Below are positions 17,774 through 25,655 of a stretch of DNA of 47,339 nt, piece by piece. Below the pieces are notes generated by a model. The model saw only the letters and a list, made by a program, of their open reading frames with translations. It was not told the DNA's origin and searched no databases. Where the stretch lies: contig JAEYPB010000088.1 in NCBI GenBank assembly GCA_023411175.1, positions 1 to 47,339 on the forward strand, written 5' to 3'. The stretch's first letter is position 1. Each line of letters begins with the position of its first letter. The translations under genes and the position numbers were made by a program. The DNA is from Bacillota bacterium (GTDB lineage: Bacteria; Bacillota; Clostridia; Christensenellales; Aristaeellaceae).

Positions 17774-18715
17774 CTAAGGCGCGGTGAGCGCCGCCTCGTC
17801 GACGGTGAAGAGTTTCTTGTCCGCGTCGATGGTGGCCATCACGCCCAGCGGAATGGTCACCTTCGGGCTGCAGTGGCCGATCATGTAGCCGGAGAGCACC
17901 GGCTTTCCGGCGGGAAGGACCACTTCCTCAACGACCTGCCGGAGGGTGAGGCTGCGGTCCGGGCACTCCGGCGGGCAGTCCGTGAAGCCGCCCAGCACGA
18001 TGCCCGCGCACTGGTCAAACTTTCCGGAAAGGCGCAGCGTGGTCAGCATCCGGTCCAGCCGGTGCACGTATTCGCCGATGTCCTCGAGCACGAGGATCGC
18101 GCCCTGCGCGTCGATTTCCCAGGGCGTGCCGTTCAGCGCGGCAACGAGGCACAGGTTGCCGCCGACGAGACGGCCCCGGGCAACGCCGCTGCTCAACGCC
18201 TCCACCGGGAACCCCGGCGGGTTTTCGATTGCGCCCAGCGGTTCGGCGGATGTCAGCGCCCGCCAGAGCCCGGCGTCGGTGAAGGCGTCGTAGTCGTCCG
18301 CGATCCACTCGGTGGACGGCATCGGCGCGTGCATCGTAACGAGGCCGGACATCTGTCCGTAGGCGATGTGCAGCGCCGTGATGTCGCTGTAACCGGCGAG
18401 GAGCTTCGGATGTCTCCGCGCCAGGTCGTAGTCCAGCTGATCCAGGATGCGCGGCGCTCCGTACCCGCCGCGGATGCAGACGATGGCGTCGATGGCATCG
18501 TCCGCGAACATGCGGTTCAGGTCCCGCGCGCGCATTTGATCGTCCCCGGAGAAGTAGCCGTGCGTGCTGTAGCAGCTCTCGCCGACCACGACATCATACC
18601 CCAGCGCCCGGGCGGCCGCGACGGATTTTTCAACGCCCTCGAGCGTCTTGGTCGGGCTGGCCGGCGCGACGAACCCCAGCGTGTCGCCGGGGCGCAGTGC
18701 TTTTGGTTTGATCAT
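17774..18715 (-). CDS. LD-carboxypeptidase, peptidase family S66
   Basis: A 313-residue S66 serine peptidase, homologous to LdcA, which removes the terminal D-Ala from peptidoglycan tetrapeptides. It opens PKALRPGDTLGFVAPASP. CIRGGYGAPRILDQLD is followed by the nucleophile Ser in AGYSDITAL. The catalytic Glu is in LEDIGEYVHRLDR and the His in GHCSPKVTIPLG. There is no signal peptide, so it is cytosolic and suited to recycling muropeptides or to microcin C-type immunity (MccF relatives). It starts four bases after the dppA stop, forming a D-amino-acid peptide turnover operon. A perfect inverted repeat (17761-17782) overlaps the stop codon. Confidence 0.92.
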   Translation of the reverse strand: MIKPKALRPGDTLGFVAPASPTKTLEGVEKSVAAARALGYDVVVGESCYSTHGYFSGDDQMRARDLNRMFADDAIDAIVCIRGGYGAPRILDQLDYDLARRHPKLLAGYSDITALHIAYGQMSGLVTMHAPMPSTEWIADDYDAFTDAGLWRALTSAEPLGAIENPPGFPVEALSSGVARGRLVGGNLCLVAALNGTPWEIDAQGAILVLEDIGEYVHRLDRMLTTLRLSGKFDQCAGIVLGGFTDCPPECPDRSLTLRQVVEEVVLPAGKPVLSGYMIGHCSPKVTIPLGVMATIDADKKLFTVDEAALTAP

Positions 18716-18719
18716 GCGT

Positions 18720-19523
18720 TTACCCGTTGACCACGAACATCATGAATCGCAGGACGTCCATGAAGTCACGGGATTCAAAGGATACCGTCCGCGCGTCAAC
18801 TTTTTTCGCGCCCGGATAGAACCCGCCCTTACGGGCCTGCTGGTGCTCCCGGAATGAAACGGACATTTCGACCGATTCCGGCATCGGGAACATAAAGCCC
18901 TCACGGGGAATTTTGAGCGCGTCCGCCACCGCTTCGCGGATCATGCGGACGGCGGCCTCCGGGTGCGGCGAGATGCTGCCGCCGCCGAAGCCCTCGACCA
19001 CCGGCACGGTCAGCGTGTTCGAGTTTTTGGCCTGCATCCATTCGCAGAGCCCCCGGTCACCCGCCACCAAATAGACCGGAACGCCCAGATAGGAGGCGAT
19101 CAGGCAGTTGATGTAGAGCTCCGAAGCCGGTTCGCCGTTGATCGTCAGCGAAAAGGCGCGGGTGTTCATCGTGTGGGCGAGGGGGTTTCGGTCGCTGCCC
19201 ACGCCGGAGTGATACCCCGTAAACACCGCGCCGTCAAAGGACGGGTCGAGCCCTGCCATCATGCAGAGCGGGTCCGCGCCCCAGCCGCGGAAGATGCGGA
19301 CATTCTGGGGAAGCTGGTTCGGATCGATATTTCGGGCGGAATCGTGGGCGTCCTTGACCAGGATTTCGTTCCAGCCGGCGTCGATGGCGCCCTGGCAGGC
19401 GGCGGCCACTTCGCGGCTCATCTGGGCGGCGAAGTGCTGGTACAGATCGCGACCCTTTTCGGTTTCATCCCAGTGGCAAATGCCGCAGGTGCCCTCGATG
19501 TCGGCGGAGATAAAAAGCTTCAA
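18720..19523 (-). CDS. dppA: D-aminopeptidase, family M55 (DppA-like)
   Basis: A 267-residue zinc aminopeptidase of family M55, which removes D-Ala from D-Ala-containing peptides in the cytosol. The N-terminus LFISADIEGTCGICHWDET has the metal-binding D-x-E and is typical. Other family motifs are VKDAHDSARNI, GYHSGVGSD, LAHTMNTRAFSLTINGEP and VPVYLVAGD. The start is TTG 19523, with AAGGGAAGGA a few bases upstream; an ATG further upstream would add an unrelated tail. The gene is followed by LD-carboxypeptidase. Promoter at 19558-19586. Confidence 0.92.
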   Translation of the reverse strand: MKLFISADIEGTCGICHWDETEKGRDLYQHFAAQMSREVAAACQGAIDAGWNEILVKDAHDSARNIDPNQLPQNVRIFRGWGADPLCMMAGLDPSFDGAVFTGYHSGVGSDRNPLAHTMNTRAFSLTINGEPASELYINCLIASYLGVPVYLVAGDRGLCEWMQAKNSNTLTVPVVEGFGGGSISPHPEAAVRMIREAVADALKIPREGFMFPMPESVEMSVSFREHQQARKGGFYPGAKKVDARTVSFESRDFMDVLRFMMFVVNG

Positions 19524-19557
19524 ACGTGGTCCTTCCCTTCGGTGGCATACCAAAGTT

Positions 19558-19586
19558 ATTATAGCAGAAGGGGTTTTACTTGACAA
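19558..19586 (-). promoter_or_regulatory. Sigma-A-type promoter for dppA and the S66 peptidase
   Basis: On the minus strand TTGTCA (19586-19581), a 17-base spacer and a perfect TATAAT (19563-19558), 35 bases before the TTG start. Confidence 0.75.
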
Positions 19587-19645
19587 CCACATATTTCTAC
19601 CCCCATTAAGAGGATGACTTCGGTATGGCAAACCGCGCGCCGCCC

Positions 19646-19674
19646 TTCACAAACGGTGGGCGGCCTGCTATAAT
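19646..19674 (+). promoter_or_regulatory. Sigma-A-type promoter for the alcohol dehydrogenase gene
   Basis: TTCACA (19646-19651), a 17-base spacer and TATAAT (19669-19674), about 30 bases before the GTG start. Confidence 0.75.
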
Positions 19675-19704
19675 CAGTACGATTGGAAAAATGGAGGTGG
19701 ACGC

Positions 19705-20781
19705 GTGCTTCCTGAGAAGATGAATGCGGTGGTGGCGCACGACAGGGGCGATTACCGCTACGAACAGGTGGATGTGCCGCGCGCGAGCGGCGCGGAAATC
19801 ATCCTGAAGGTGGAGGCCTGCGGCGTGTGCGCGGGGGACATCAAGTGTTACGAGGGCGGCGCGCGCTTCTGGGGCGGCGACGGCAATCCCGCCTATGTAG
19901 AGCCGCCGTTCATTCCCGGGCACGAGATATTGGGGCGCGTCGCGGAGGTCGGACCTATGTATAAGGGCCCGCTCAAGGTGGGCGACCGCATCGTCACGGA
20001 GCAGCTGGTGCCCTGTGGCAGCTGCCGCTATTGCCGGGAGGGAAAGTACTGGCTGTGCGACCCGCACAACGTGTACGGCTTCAAACACCACCTGAACGGC
20101 GGGTTCGCCGGGTACGTGCGGCTTCCGGAGAACGCGCGCAATTACCCGGTGCCCGAGGACATGCCCCTCGAAAAAGCCATACTGATCGAGCCCTTCGCAT
20201 GCTCGATGCACGCGGTGGATCGCGCGAAGATCGAGCCGGAGGACGTGGTGGTCGTCGCGGGCGCGGGCACGCTGGGGCTGGGGATGATCGCCGCAGCGGC
20301 GCGGAAGAAGTCGAAGGCCCTCATCGCCATCGACCCGGTGGGCTGGCTCCGGGATTTGGCGCTCAAGTTGGGCGCGACCCACGCGATGGAGCCCTGGACT
20401 GGGGATGGCGTCGCGCCGCTGATCGCGGGCATGACCGAAGGCACCGGCTGCGATGTGTATATCGAGGCCAGCGGCCACCCGTCGGCGGTGGGGCAGGGGC
20501 TGCAGCTGATCAAAAGGGGCGGGCGCTTCGTGGAGTTCAGCGTATTCAGCGCCCCGGCGACGGTGGACTGGTCGCTGATTGGCGATGCGAAGGAGCTGGA
20601 CATCTACGGCGTCAGCCTAAGCCCCTACTGCTTCGAGCCGGTGATCGAGGGCTTCAAGGACGGCAGCCTGCCCACGGAGGGCATCCTCACCCACGTATTG
20701 CCGCTGGGGGATTTCAAAAATGCCTTCGAAATTTCCAAGAAGCGCGAGGGACTGAAGATCGCGCTGGTGCCTGAAGCGTAG
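19705..20781 (+). CDS. Zinc-dependent medium-chain alcohol/polyol dehydrogenase
   Basis: A 358-residue MDR-family NAD(P)-dependent dehydrogenase. Catalytic zinc ligands are in ACGVCAGDIKCYEG and PGHEILGRV. The structural zinc site is CGSCRYCREGKYWLCD. The Rossmann loop is VVAGAGTLGLGMIAAAA. The pattern resembles erythritol, threitol or sorbitol-type dehydrogenases, but the exact substrate cannot be fixed from sequence. The start is GTG 19705, with GGAGG seven bases upstream. It has its own promoter and is followed 16 bases later by an AAA ATPase gene. Confidence 0.88.
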   Translation: MLPEKMNAVVAHDRGDYRYEQVDVPRASGAEIILKVEACGVCAGDIKCYEGGARFWGGDGNPAYVEPPFIPGHEILGRVAEVGPMYKGPLKVGDRIVTEQLVPCGSCRYCREGKYWLCDPHNVYGFKHHLNGGFAGYVRLPENARNYPVPEDMPLEKAILIEPFACSMHAVDRAKIEPEDVVVVAGAGTLGLGMIAAAARKKSKALIAIDPVGWLRDLALKLGATHAMEPWTGDGVAPLIAGMTEGTGCDVYIEASGHPSAVGQGLQLIKRGGRFVEFSVFSAPATVDWSLIGDAKELDIYGVSLSPYCFEPVIEGFKDGSLPTEGILTHVLPLGDFKNAFEISKKREGLKIALVPEA

Positions 20782-20797
20782 AATTGGGGGGAGTACC

Positions 20798-21991
20798 TTG
20801 GACAGCAAGGACGAGATCATCTTTCAGCAGCTGGAGGTCATCCAGAAGCTGACTGAAAACAACCTCCGCAGGGTCGCGGACGACCTTTGGGGCGCGCCCA
20901 GCCTTTCACCGGAGCGCCTGAAGGGCGCAGGCAAGCCGGAAGGGCCGAAGCCTGAAGCGCCGGAGGCGGATGAGCCCGCGAAGGATACCGGCAAAAAGGG
21001 CGCGCCGCCCGCTGCCGAACCGCCCACGGAGGCCGAGGCCGAGGAAAAGCCGCCGGAGGACATCGCGAAGCTGAAGGAAGAATTGGGCGGGTACATCGGG
21101 CTTGCCGGCATCAAAAAAGAGGTCTCAAACCTCATCAACATGGTGACGGTCTATAAGATGCGCAAGGCCCACGACCTGCCTACCCTGGACATGTCGCTGC
21201 ACATGGTATTTTCCGGCAACCCCGGCACCGGCAAGACCATGATCGCCCGGCTGATGTCCAGGGTATACCACAGCCTCGGCATCCTGTCGAAGGGGCATCT
21301 GTTGGAGGTGGACCGCAGCGGCATGGTGGCCGGCTACGTCGGCCAGACCGCCATCAAGACCGGCGAGGCCGTCAAAAAAGCGCTGGGCGGCGTGCTCTTC
21401 ATCGACGAGGCCTACGCGCTGAACGGCGGCGGCGAGAACGACTTCGGCCAGGAGGCCATCGACACGCTGCTCAAGGCGATGGAAGACCACCGCGACGACC
21501 TGGTGGTGATCGTCGCGGGCTATGACGATCTGATGGACGCGTTCATCCACTCCAACCCCGGTCTCGAGTCCCGCTTCAACCGCTACCTGCACTTCGATGA
21601 CTATTCGCTGGACGAGATGATCGAGATCTTCGAAATGCAGTGCAGGAAAAACCAGTACGTGCTGGAGGAGGCCGCCCGTTCGGCGGTGCGTCAGCTGATC
21701 GACGAAGTCAACACCAATTCGATCTCCTTCGGCAACGCCCGCGGCGTGCGCAACATCTTCGAGCGGGTGCTGGTGCAGCAGGCGAACCGGCTGTCGGTCA
21801 TGGAGAACCTGACGAGGGACGACCTGATGGCCATCACCATTGCCGACGTGGAGGCGCTTCGTGGCGAGCCGGAGGGCGATTTGGCGCCCGCCGAGCCTGA
21901 AACCGCGGATGCGCCCGCCGAAGCGGTGCCCGCCGAGCCTGAGACCGCGGATGCGCCCGCCGAAGCGGCGCCCGAGCCCCCGGCACAGTAG
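20798..21991 (+). CDS. CbbX/SpoVK-like AAA+ ATPase
   Basis: A 397-residue AAA+ protein. The first 95 residues are charged and Pro/Ala/Glu-rich, probably disordered. The ATPase core has LGGYIGLAGIKKEVSNLINM, Walker A GNPGTGKTM, pore segment GYVGQTAIKTGEAVKKA, Walker B VLFIDEAYAL and the Arg-finger region SNPGLESRFNRYLHF. This is the CbbX/SpoVK/Rubisco-activase-like clade, hexameric remodellers with varied clients. The C-terminus carries a near-perfect 14-residue tandem repeat (PAEPETADAPAEAV then PAEPETADAPAEAA). The start is TTG 20798 after GGGGGGAG. It is followed 31 bases later by a radical SAM gene, a possible client or partner (inference). Confidence 0.88.
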   Translation: MDSKDEIIFQQLEVIQKLTENNLRRVADDLWGAPSLSPERLKGAGKPEGPKPEAPEADEPAKDTGKKGAPPAAEPPTEAEAEEKPPEDIAKLKEELGGYIGLAGIKKEVSNLINMVTVYKMRKAHDLPTLDMSLHMVFSGNPGTGKTMIARLMSRVYHSLGILSKGHLLEVDRSGMVAGYVGQTAIKTGEAVKKALGGVLFIDEAYALNGGGENDFGQEAIDTLLKAMEDHRDDLVVIVAGYDDLMDAFIHSNPGLESRFNRYLHFDDYSLDEMIEIFEMQCRKNQYVLEEAARSAVRQLIDEVNTNSISFGNARGVRNIFERVLVQQANRLSVMENLTRDDLMAITIADVEALRGEPEGDLAPAEPETADAPAEAVPAEPETADAPAEAAPEPPAQ

Positions 21992-22022
21992 GCAGGGCGG
22001 ACGCTGCGCGATAGGATTTTGA

Positions 22023-23111
22023 ATGGGTGTGAACGGTTTGGACGATCTGACCCGGTATCTTAACGAGGGCTCCGAGGCCATCGTGCAGGACCTCATCCGG
22101 GCGACGCTTTTGAGCCCCCGGGAGAGCGTCTTTCTCGCGCGCTTCCTGATCAGCGCGCGAAAGGCCACCGCGCTCCGGGAGCGGCTGGAGGTGGAAGGCG
22201 AGCACATCCCGCCCTTTCTGATCGCCAGCATTACCCGCTCCTGCAACCTGCGCTGCGCGGGCTGTTACGACCGGGCGAGGGAATGCGCCCACGCGGCGCC
22301 CGATCTTGACGCCGAAGCGTGGCGGTCGATCTTCCGGCAGGCGGCGGCGCTGGGCGTCAGCTTTATTCTGCTTGCGGGCGGCGAGCCCATGATGCGCCCG
22401 GATGTTCTGGAAGTCGCGGCCGCCGAGCGGGACATCCTGTTCCCCGTCTTTACCAACGCGACCTTGATCGAGGGGGAGCGGCTGGCGCTCTTCGACGCGC
22501 GCCGGAACCTGATACCGGTGATCAGCATCGAGGGCGGCGGCAGCGAGACCGACGCGCGGCGGGGCGAGGGCGTGTACGCTAGGGTACTGGCCGCGATGGA
22601 CGCACTCAAAAAGCGGAACATCCCATTCGGCGCGTCGATCACTGTGACAAGAGAAAACCTGCGCGAGGTCACCGCGCCGGGTTTCGTGGACGCGCTTCGT
22701 ACCCGCGGCGCGCGGGCGGTGGTCTATGTGGAGTATGTTCCGGTGGACGGAACCGAAACGCTCGCCCTCGGAGAGGGAGAGCGGCAGGCGCTGGAGCAGG
22801 CGGTCAGCGATTTCCGGGCCCGGTATCCGATGCTCTTTCTGTCTTTTCCGGGGGACGAGGCCGCCCTCGGCGGCTGCCTCGCCGCGGGACGGGGTTTTTT
22901 CCACATCGCGTCGGACGGCGCGGCGGAGCCCTGCCCCTTCTCGCCCCACTCGGACATCACGCTCCGGGATCACACGCTGCGCGAGGCGCTCACATCGCCG
23001 CTGTTCTCGCGCCTCAGGGAGGGTGGGCTTCTGAACGTTCCCCGCGCGGGCGGCTGCGCGCTCGCAGGGCGGGATGAAGAGGTCGATCGAATGGCGGAGG
23101 CGGATGCCTGA
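22023..23111 (+). CDS. Radical SAM protein of unknown specificity
   Basis: A 362-residue radical SAM enzyme. The [4Fe-4S] motif CxxxCxxC is at Cys74, Cys78 and Cys81 (CNLRCAGC), followed by LLAGGEPMMRPDVLEVA, the SAM-binding GGE region. A C-terminal segment with Cys residues (AEPCPFSPH, GGCALAG) resembles a short auxiliary-cluster tail, but it lacks a full SPASM pattern. AGGA lies six bases before the ATG. It sits directly downstream of the AAA ATPase gene and before a bidirectional terminator. No peptide substrate gene is obvious nearby, so the substrate is unknown. Confidence 0.88.
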   Translation: MGVNGLDDLTRYLNEGSEAIVQDLIRATLLSPRESVFLARFLISARKATALRERLEVEGEHIPPFLIASITRSCNLRCAGCYDRARECAHAAPDLDAEAWRSIFRQAAALGVSFILLAGGEPMMRPDVLEVAAAERDILFPVFTNATLIEGERLALFDARRNLIPVISIEGGGSETDARRGEGVYARVLAAMDALKKRNIPFGASITVTRENLREVTAPGFVDALRTRGARAVVYVEYVPVDGTETLALGEGERQALEQAVSDFRARYPMLFLSFPGDEAALGGCLAAGRGFFHIASDGAAEPCPFSPHSDITLRDHTLREALTSPLFSRLREGGLLNVPRAGGCALAGRDEEVDRMAEADA

Positions 23112-23117
23112 AGAAAA

Positions 23118-23153
23118 AAGGCCGCGCCGGGCACGAAACCCGGCGCGGCCTTT
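23118..23153. terminator. Bidirectional terminator between the radical SAM and P-II genes
   Basis: A 15-bp perfect stem (AAAGGCCGCGCCGGG / CCCGGCGCGGCCTTT), with A-rich sequence on the left and T-rich on the right. It serves the convergent transcripts. Confidence 0.85.
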
Positions 23154-23182
23154 CATACTCGCTGCCAATCCCCAGGCGGGCC

Positions 23183-23857
23183 TTATTTGTACAGCCCGTA
23201 GGTCTGCGATACTTCCTGAACGTAGAGGATGCCCTGGCCGGGCTCGTCAATCTTCATGTATTTTCGGATGGATTCGACGATGGCGCCGGTCTTATCCGCC
23301 TCCGAAAGGATCAGGACGATCTCCTTCTCCGGCTCTATGTCCATGGAGAAGAGCTTGCTGGTCTCGTGGATGCCTGAGCCCCGCGCCTTGATGATGGTGC
23401 CGCCCTTCGACCCGGCCTTGACCGCCGCGTCGATGACATCCTCGGCTTTTCCCCTCTCCACGATGACGGTGATGGCTTGGTACATGCGCTTCGCTCCTTT
23501 GTCGTCTTTCAGGTCGGGCGTATGGCTGCAGCGGTGCATGCCGCATGCCGCGGTTACGGGCACGGTGAAGGCGATGCCGTGGTTGGGCTTTGCAAATTCA
23601 AAGTCATGGCTGAGCTTTTCGATTGCCTCAAAGGCCACGCTCCGCTCCGCGACCATCATGACGATCTCCTTGCGGATGTCGTTGAGACCCAGAAAATCCA
23701 GAAGGCGGCCGGGGACGGTGCCCCTGCCCAGGAGTGTCGTGCCGCTGCTGATCCCGTAGCCCTTGGCCTTGCGAAGGAACTTCGGCGCCGTGCCGAAGTT
23801 GACGATTGCGTAGATCAGCTCGATTGCCGCAGTGTTATTCAATCCCAATGCTTCCAT
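23183..23857 (-). CDS. Tandem P-II-like regulator
   Basis: A 224-residue protein with two P-II-like (ferredoxin-like) halves, about 10-110 and 120-224. The first half has ELIYAIVNFGTAPKFLRKAK and GYGISSGTTLLGRG; the second has YQAITVIVERGKAEDVIDAA and SKGGTIIKARGSG. A normal P-II is about 112 residues, so this is a duplicated form with degenerate T-loops. Such proteins are encoded with DUF1538 membrane proteins and may gate them, as GlnK gates AmtB (inference). The start is ATG 23857, with AAGGAG eight bases upstream, and it overlaps the DUF1538 gene end by 23 bases, so the two are co-translated. Confidence 0.85.
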   Translation of the reverse strand: MEALGLNNTAAIELIYAIVNFGTAPKFLRKAKGYGISSGTTLLGRGTVPGRLLDFLGLNDIRKEIVMMVAERSVAFEAIEKLSHDFEFAKPNHGIAFTVPVTAACGMHRCSHTPDLKDDKGAKRMYQAITVIVERGKAEDVIDAAVKAGSKGGTIIKARGSGIHETSKLFSMDIEPEKEIVLILSEADKTGAIVESIRKYMKIDEPGQGILYVQEVSQTYGLYK

Positions 23858-25340
23858 TCATGCCGCTCCTTTTAGATTTAAGCTTGAACAGGAGGCCCAG
23901 AACCTGAAGGGCGATCAGCGGCGTCATCGCCACCATCGCGATCACGCCGAAGCCGTCCATCATGATGTCGGCGCTTTCAAAGGCATCCGCAGCGCCCTGG
24001 GCGAAGGCCAGGATAAACGTGGCGGTCATCGGGCCGGAGGCGACGCCGCCGGAGTCAAATGCGATGCCCACAAAGAGCTTGGGCGCGAAAAAGCTCAAGG
24101 TACAGGCTATTGTATACCCTGGGAGCAGATAATGCCATAACCTGAGTCCCGGGATCAGAATACGGACCATCGAAAGCGCCACCGAGAAGCCGACGCCGAT
24201 GGCCAGCGAGATCAGAACGACCTTGCGCCGCACGTAGCCGCTGGTGACGTCTTCGATCTGGTGGGTCAGAACGTACACCGCAGGTTCCGCGAGGATCGTG
24301 ACGCAGCCCAGCACAAATCCGATCCCGACGAGCGGAATCCAGCTGTCCAGCGACGCGAGCTTGGCGCCCACGACCCTGCCCACCACCATGAAGCCGCCGT
24401 TTACGCCGACCAGAAACAGAACAAGCCCGACAAACGCGAAGCACACGCCGACGATGATCCGCCGGAATGCCCTTCGGGGCAGCTTGAACGCGAAAACCTG
24501 CATTGCGACGAAGATCAGCACGATGGGGGCGAGGGCGATCAAGACCTCTTTGGAAAGGCTGCGGATGATCCCGGTGAAGGGGGCGAAGAAGGAGGCGTTT
24601 GCGGTTTCGGCGTATGCAAGGGTTGCGGTGACCGCGTCCTGCCTTGTAAAGAGGCTCACGATCATCACCGAGATGATGGCTCCGGCGGAGGCGATCGCGA
24701 CCAGGCCGAAGCTGTCCTTTTCGGACGCCTTGCTGTCTTTTTTCATCTCGGAAACACCCACCGCGAGGGCGAGGATGAACGGAACGGTCAGCGCGCCGGT
24801 GGTTGCGCCGGAGGCGTCAAAGGAGATCGCGAGAAATTCCTCCGTTGTAAAAAAGGCCAGAACGAGGATTCCGAGGTAGATGATCGTCAGCATTTTATAC
24901 AGCGGAAAGCCGTAAATGGTACGCCAAAGGCCCGCGGCCAGCATGACCGCGATGCCGACCGATACCACGACCACCATGTCCATCTTGGAGACGAGGCCTG
25001 CGGTCACGTCGGCCACCTGCTCGGCCAGAATGTGCAGATCCGGCTCGGCAATCGATACGAAAAAGCCGAGGAGCAGGCCGGAGACGACGACGATCCAAAT
25101 TTTGTTGCTTTTTGTGATGCCCGAGCCCATTTCATTGCCGATGGGCGTAATGCCGATGTCCACGCCGAAGAGAAAAATGGACAAACCGACGGTGACGACG
25201 GCCGCGCCGAAGAGGAACCTCGCAAAGACGTAGGGCTCAAGCGGCGTCAGGGTAAAATGAAGGATCACTACGATGAGGGTGATCGGCAGGACCGAATACA
25301 GCACCTCTTTGAATTTTGATAACAGTACGTTCAATCGCAT
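23835..25340 (-). CDS. DUF1538 membrane protein (predicted permease)
   Basis: A 501-residue polytopic membrane protein made of two DUF1538 repeats. The sequences LFGVDIGITPIGNEMGSGIT (first half) and the region around SLDSWIPLVGIGFVLGCVTI with LAEPAVYVLTHQIEDVTSGY (second half) correspond to each other, as do AEPDLHILAEQVADVTAGLV and SGATTGALTVPFILALAVGV with SGGVASGPMTATFILAFA. The family is of unknown substrate and is regularly paired with P-II-like genes. ATG 25340 fits AAAGGA five bases upstream better than the preceding GTG. A weak promoter candidate (TTGACA at 25546-25541) lies about 200 bases upstream. Confidence 0.88.
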   Translation of the reverse strand: MRLNVLLSKFKEVLYSVLPITLIVVILHFTLTPLEPYVFARFLFGAAVVTVGLSIFLFGVDIGITPIGNEMGSGITKSNKIWIVVVSGLLLGFFVSIAEPDLHILAEQVADVTAGLVSKMDMVVVVSVGIAVMLAAGLWRTIYGFPLYKMLTIIYLGILVLAFFTTEEFLAISFDASGATTGALTVPFILALAVGVSEMKKDSKASEKDSFGLVAIASAGAIISVMIVSLFTRQDAVTATLAYAETANASFFAPFTGIIRSLSKEVLIALAPIVLIFVAMQVFAFKLPRRAFRRIIVGVCFAFVGLVLFLVGVNGGFMVVGRVVGAKLASLDSWIPLVGIGFVLGCVTILAEPAVYVLTHQIEDVTSGYVRRKVVLISLAIGVGFSVALSMVRILIPGLRLWHYLLPGYTIACTLSFFAPKLFVGIAFDSGGVASGPMTATFILAFAQGAADAFESADIMMDGFGVIAMVAMTPLIALQVLGLLFKLKSKRSGMNGSIGIE

Positions 25341-25343
25341 CAC

Positions 25344-25574
25344 AGTCCTTTCATTCTATTTTGCGCGGGATAGAATTGGAAGAAACCTTGTCATCCCCCC
25401 ATTTTCTGCTGGCGGGCGGCCCGCGCCTCGCTTTAGGCGTTACGCGCGGCGCCGATCGCCCAGCTGCCAAAGAATTCCAGGTTATCCGGCATGCCAAAGG
25501 CCTGCCCCTTACAATAACCGTAACATGATATCAACGGATGTGTCAAGGCAAAAGCCGTATAGATTCCGGCGCGA
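25344..25574. other. Intergenic leader region upstream of the DUF1538 gene
   Basis: About 230 non-coding bases. On the minus strand TTGACA (25546-25541) is followed 15 bases later by TGTTAC, a sub-optimal promoter. A GC-rich stretch with imperfect inverted repeats (around 25480-25512) follows. I see no recognised riboswitch and no coding signal. Confidence 0.4.
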
Positions 25575-25617
25575 AAATCCCCGCAAGGCCCAGGCACGGC
25601 GGGCCTTGCGGGGATTT
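25575..25617. terminator. Bidirectional terminator after the TIM-barrel/synthetase gene
   Basis: A perfect 17-bp stem (AAATCCCCGCAAGGCCC / GGGCCTTGCGGGGATTT) with a 9-base loop. On the minus strand it ends in TTT followed by TCGCGCC. It lies 39 bases past the stop of the minus-strand gene. Confidence 0.85.
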
Positions 25618-25655
25618 ATCCGCGAATCAAAAACGGGACGACTTCAGGGCAGGAC

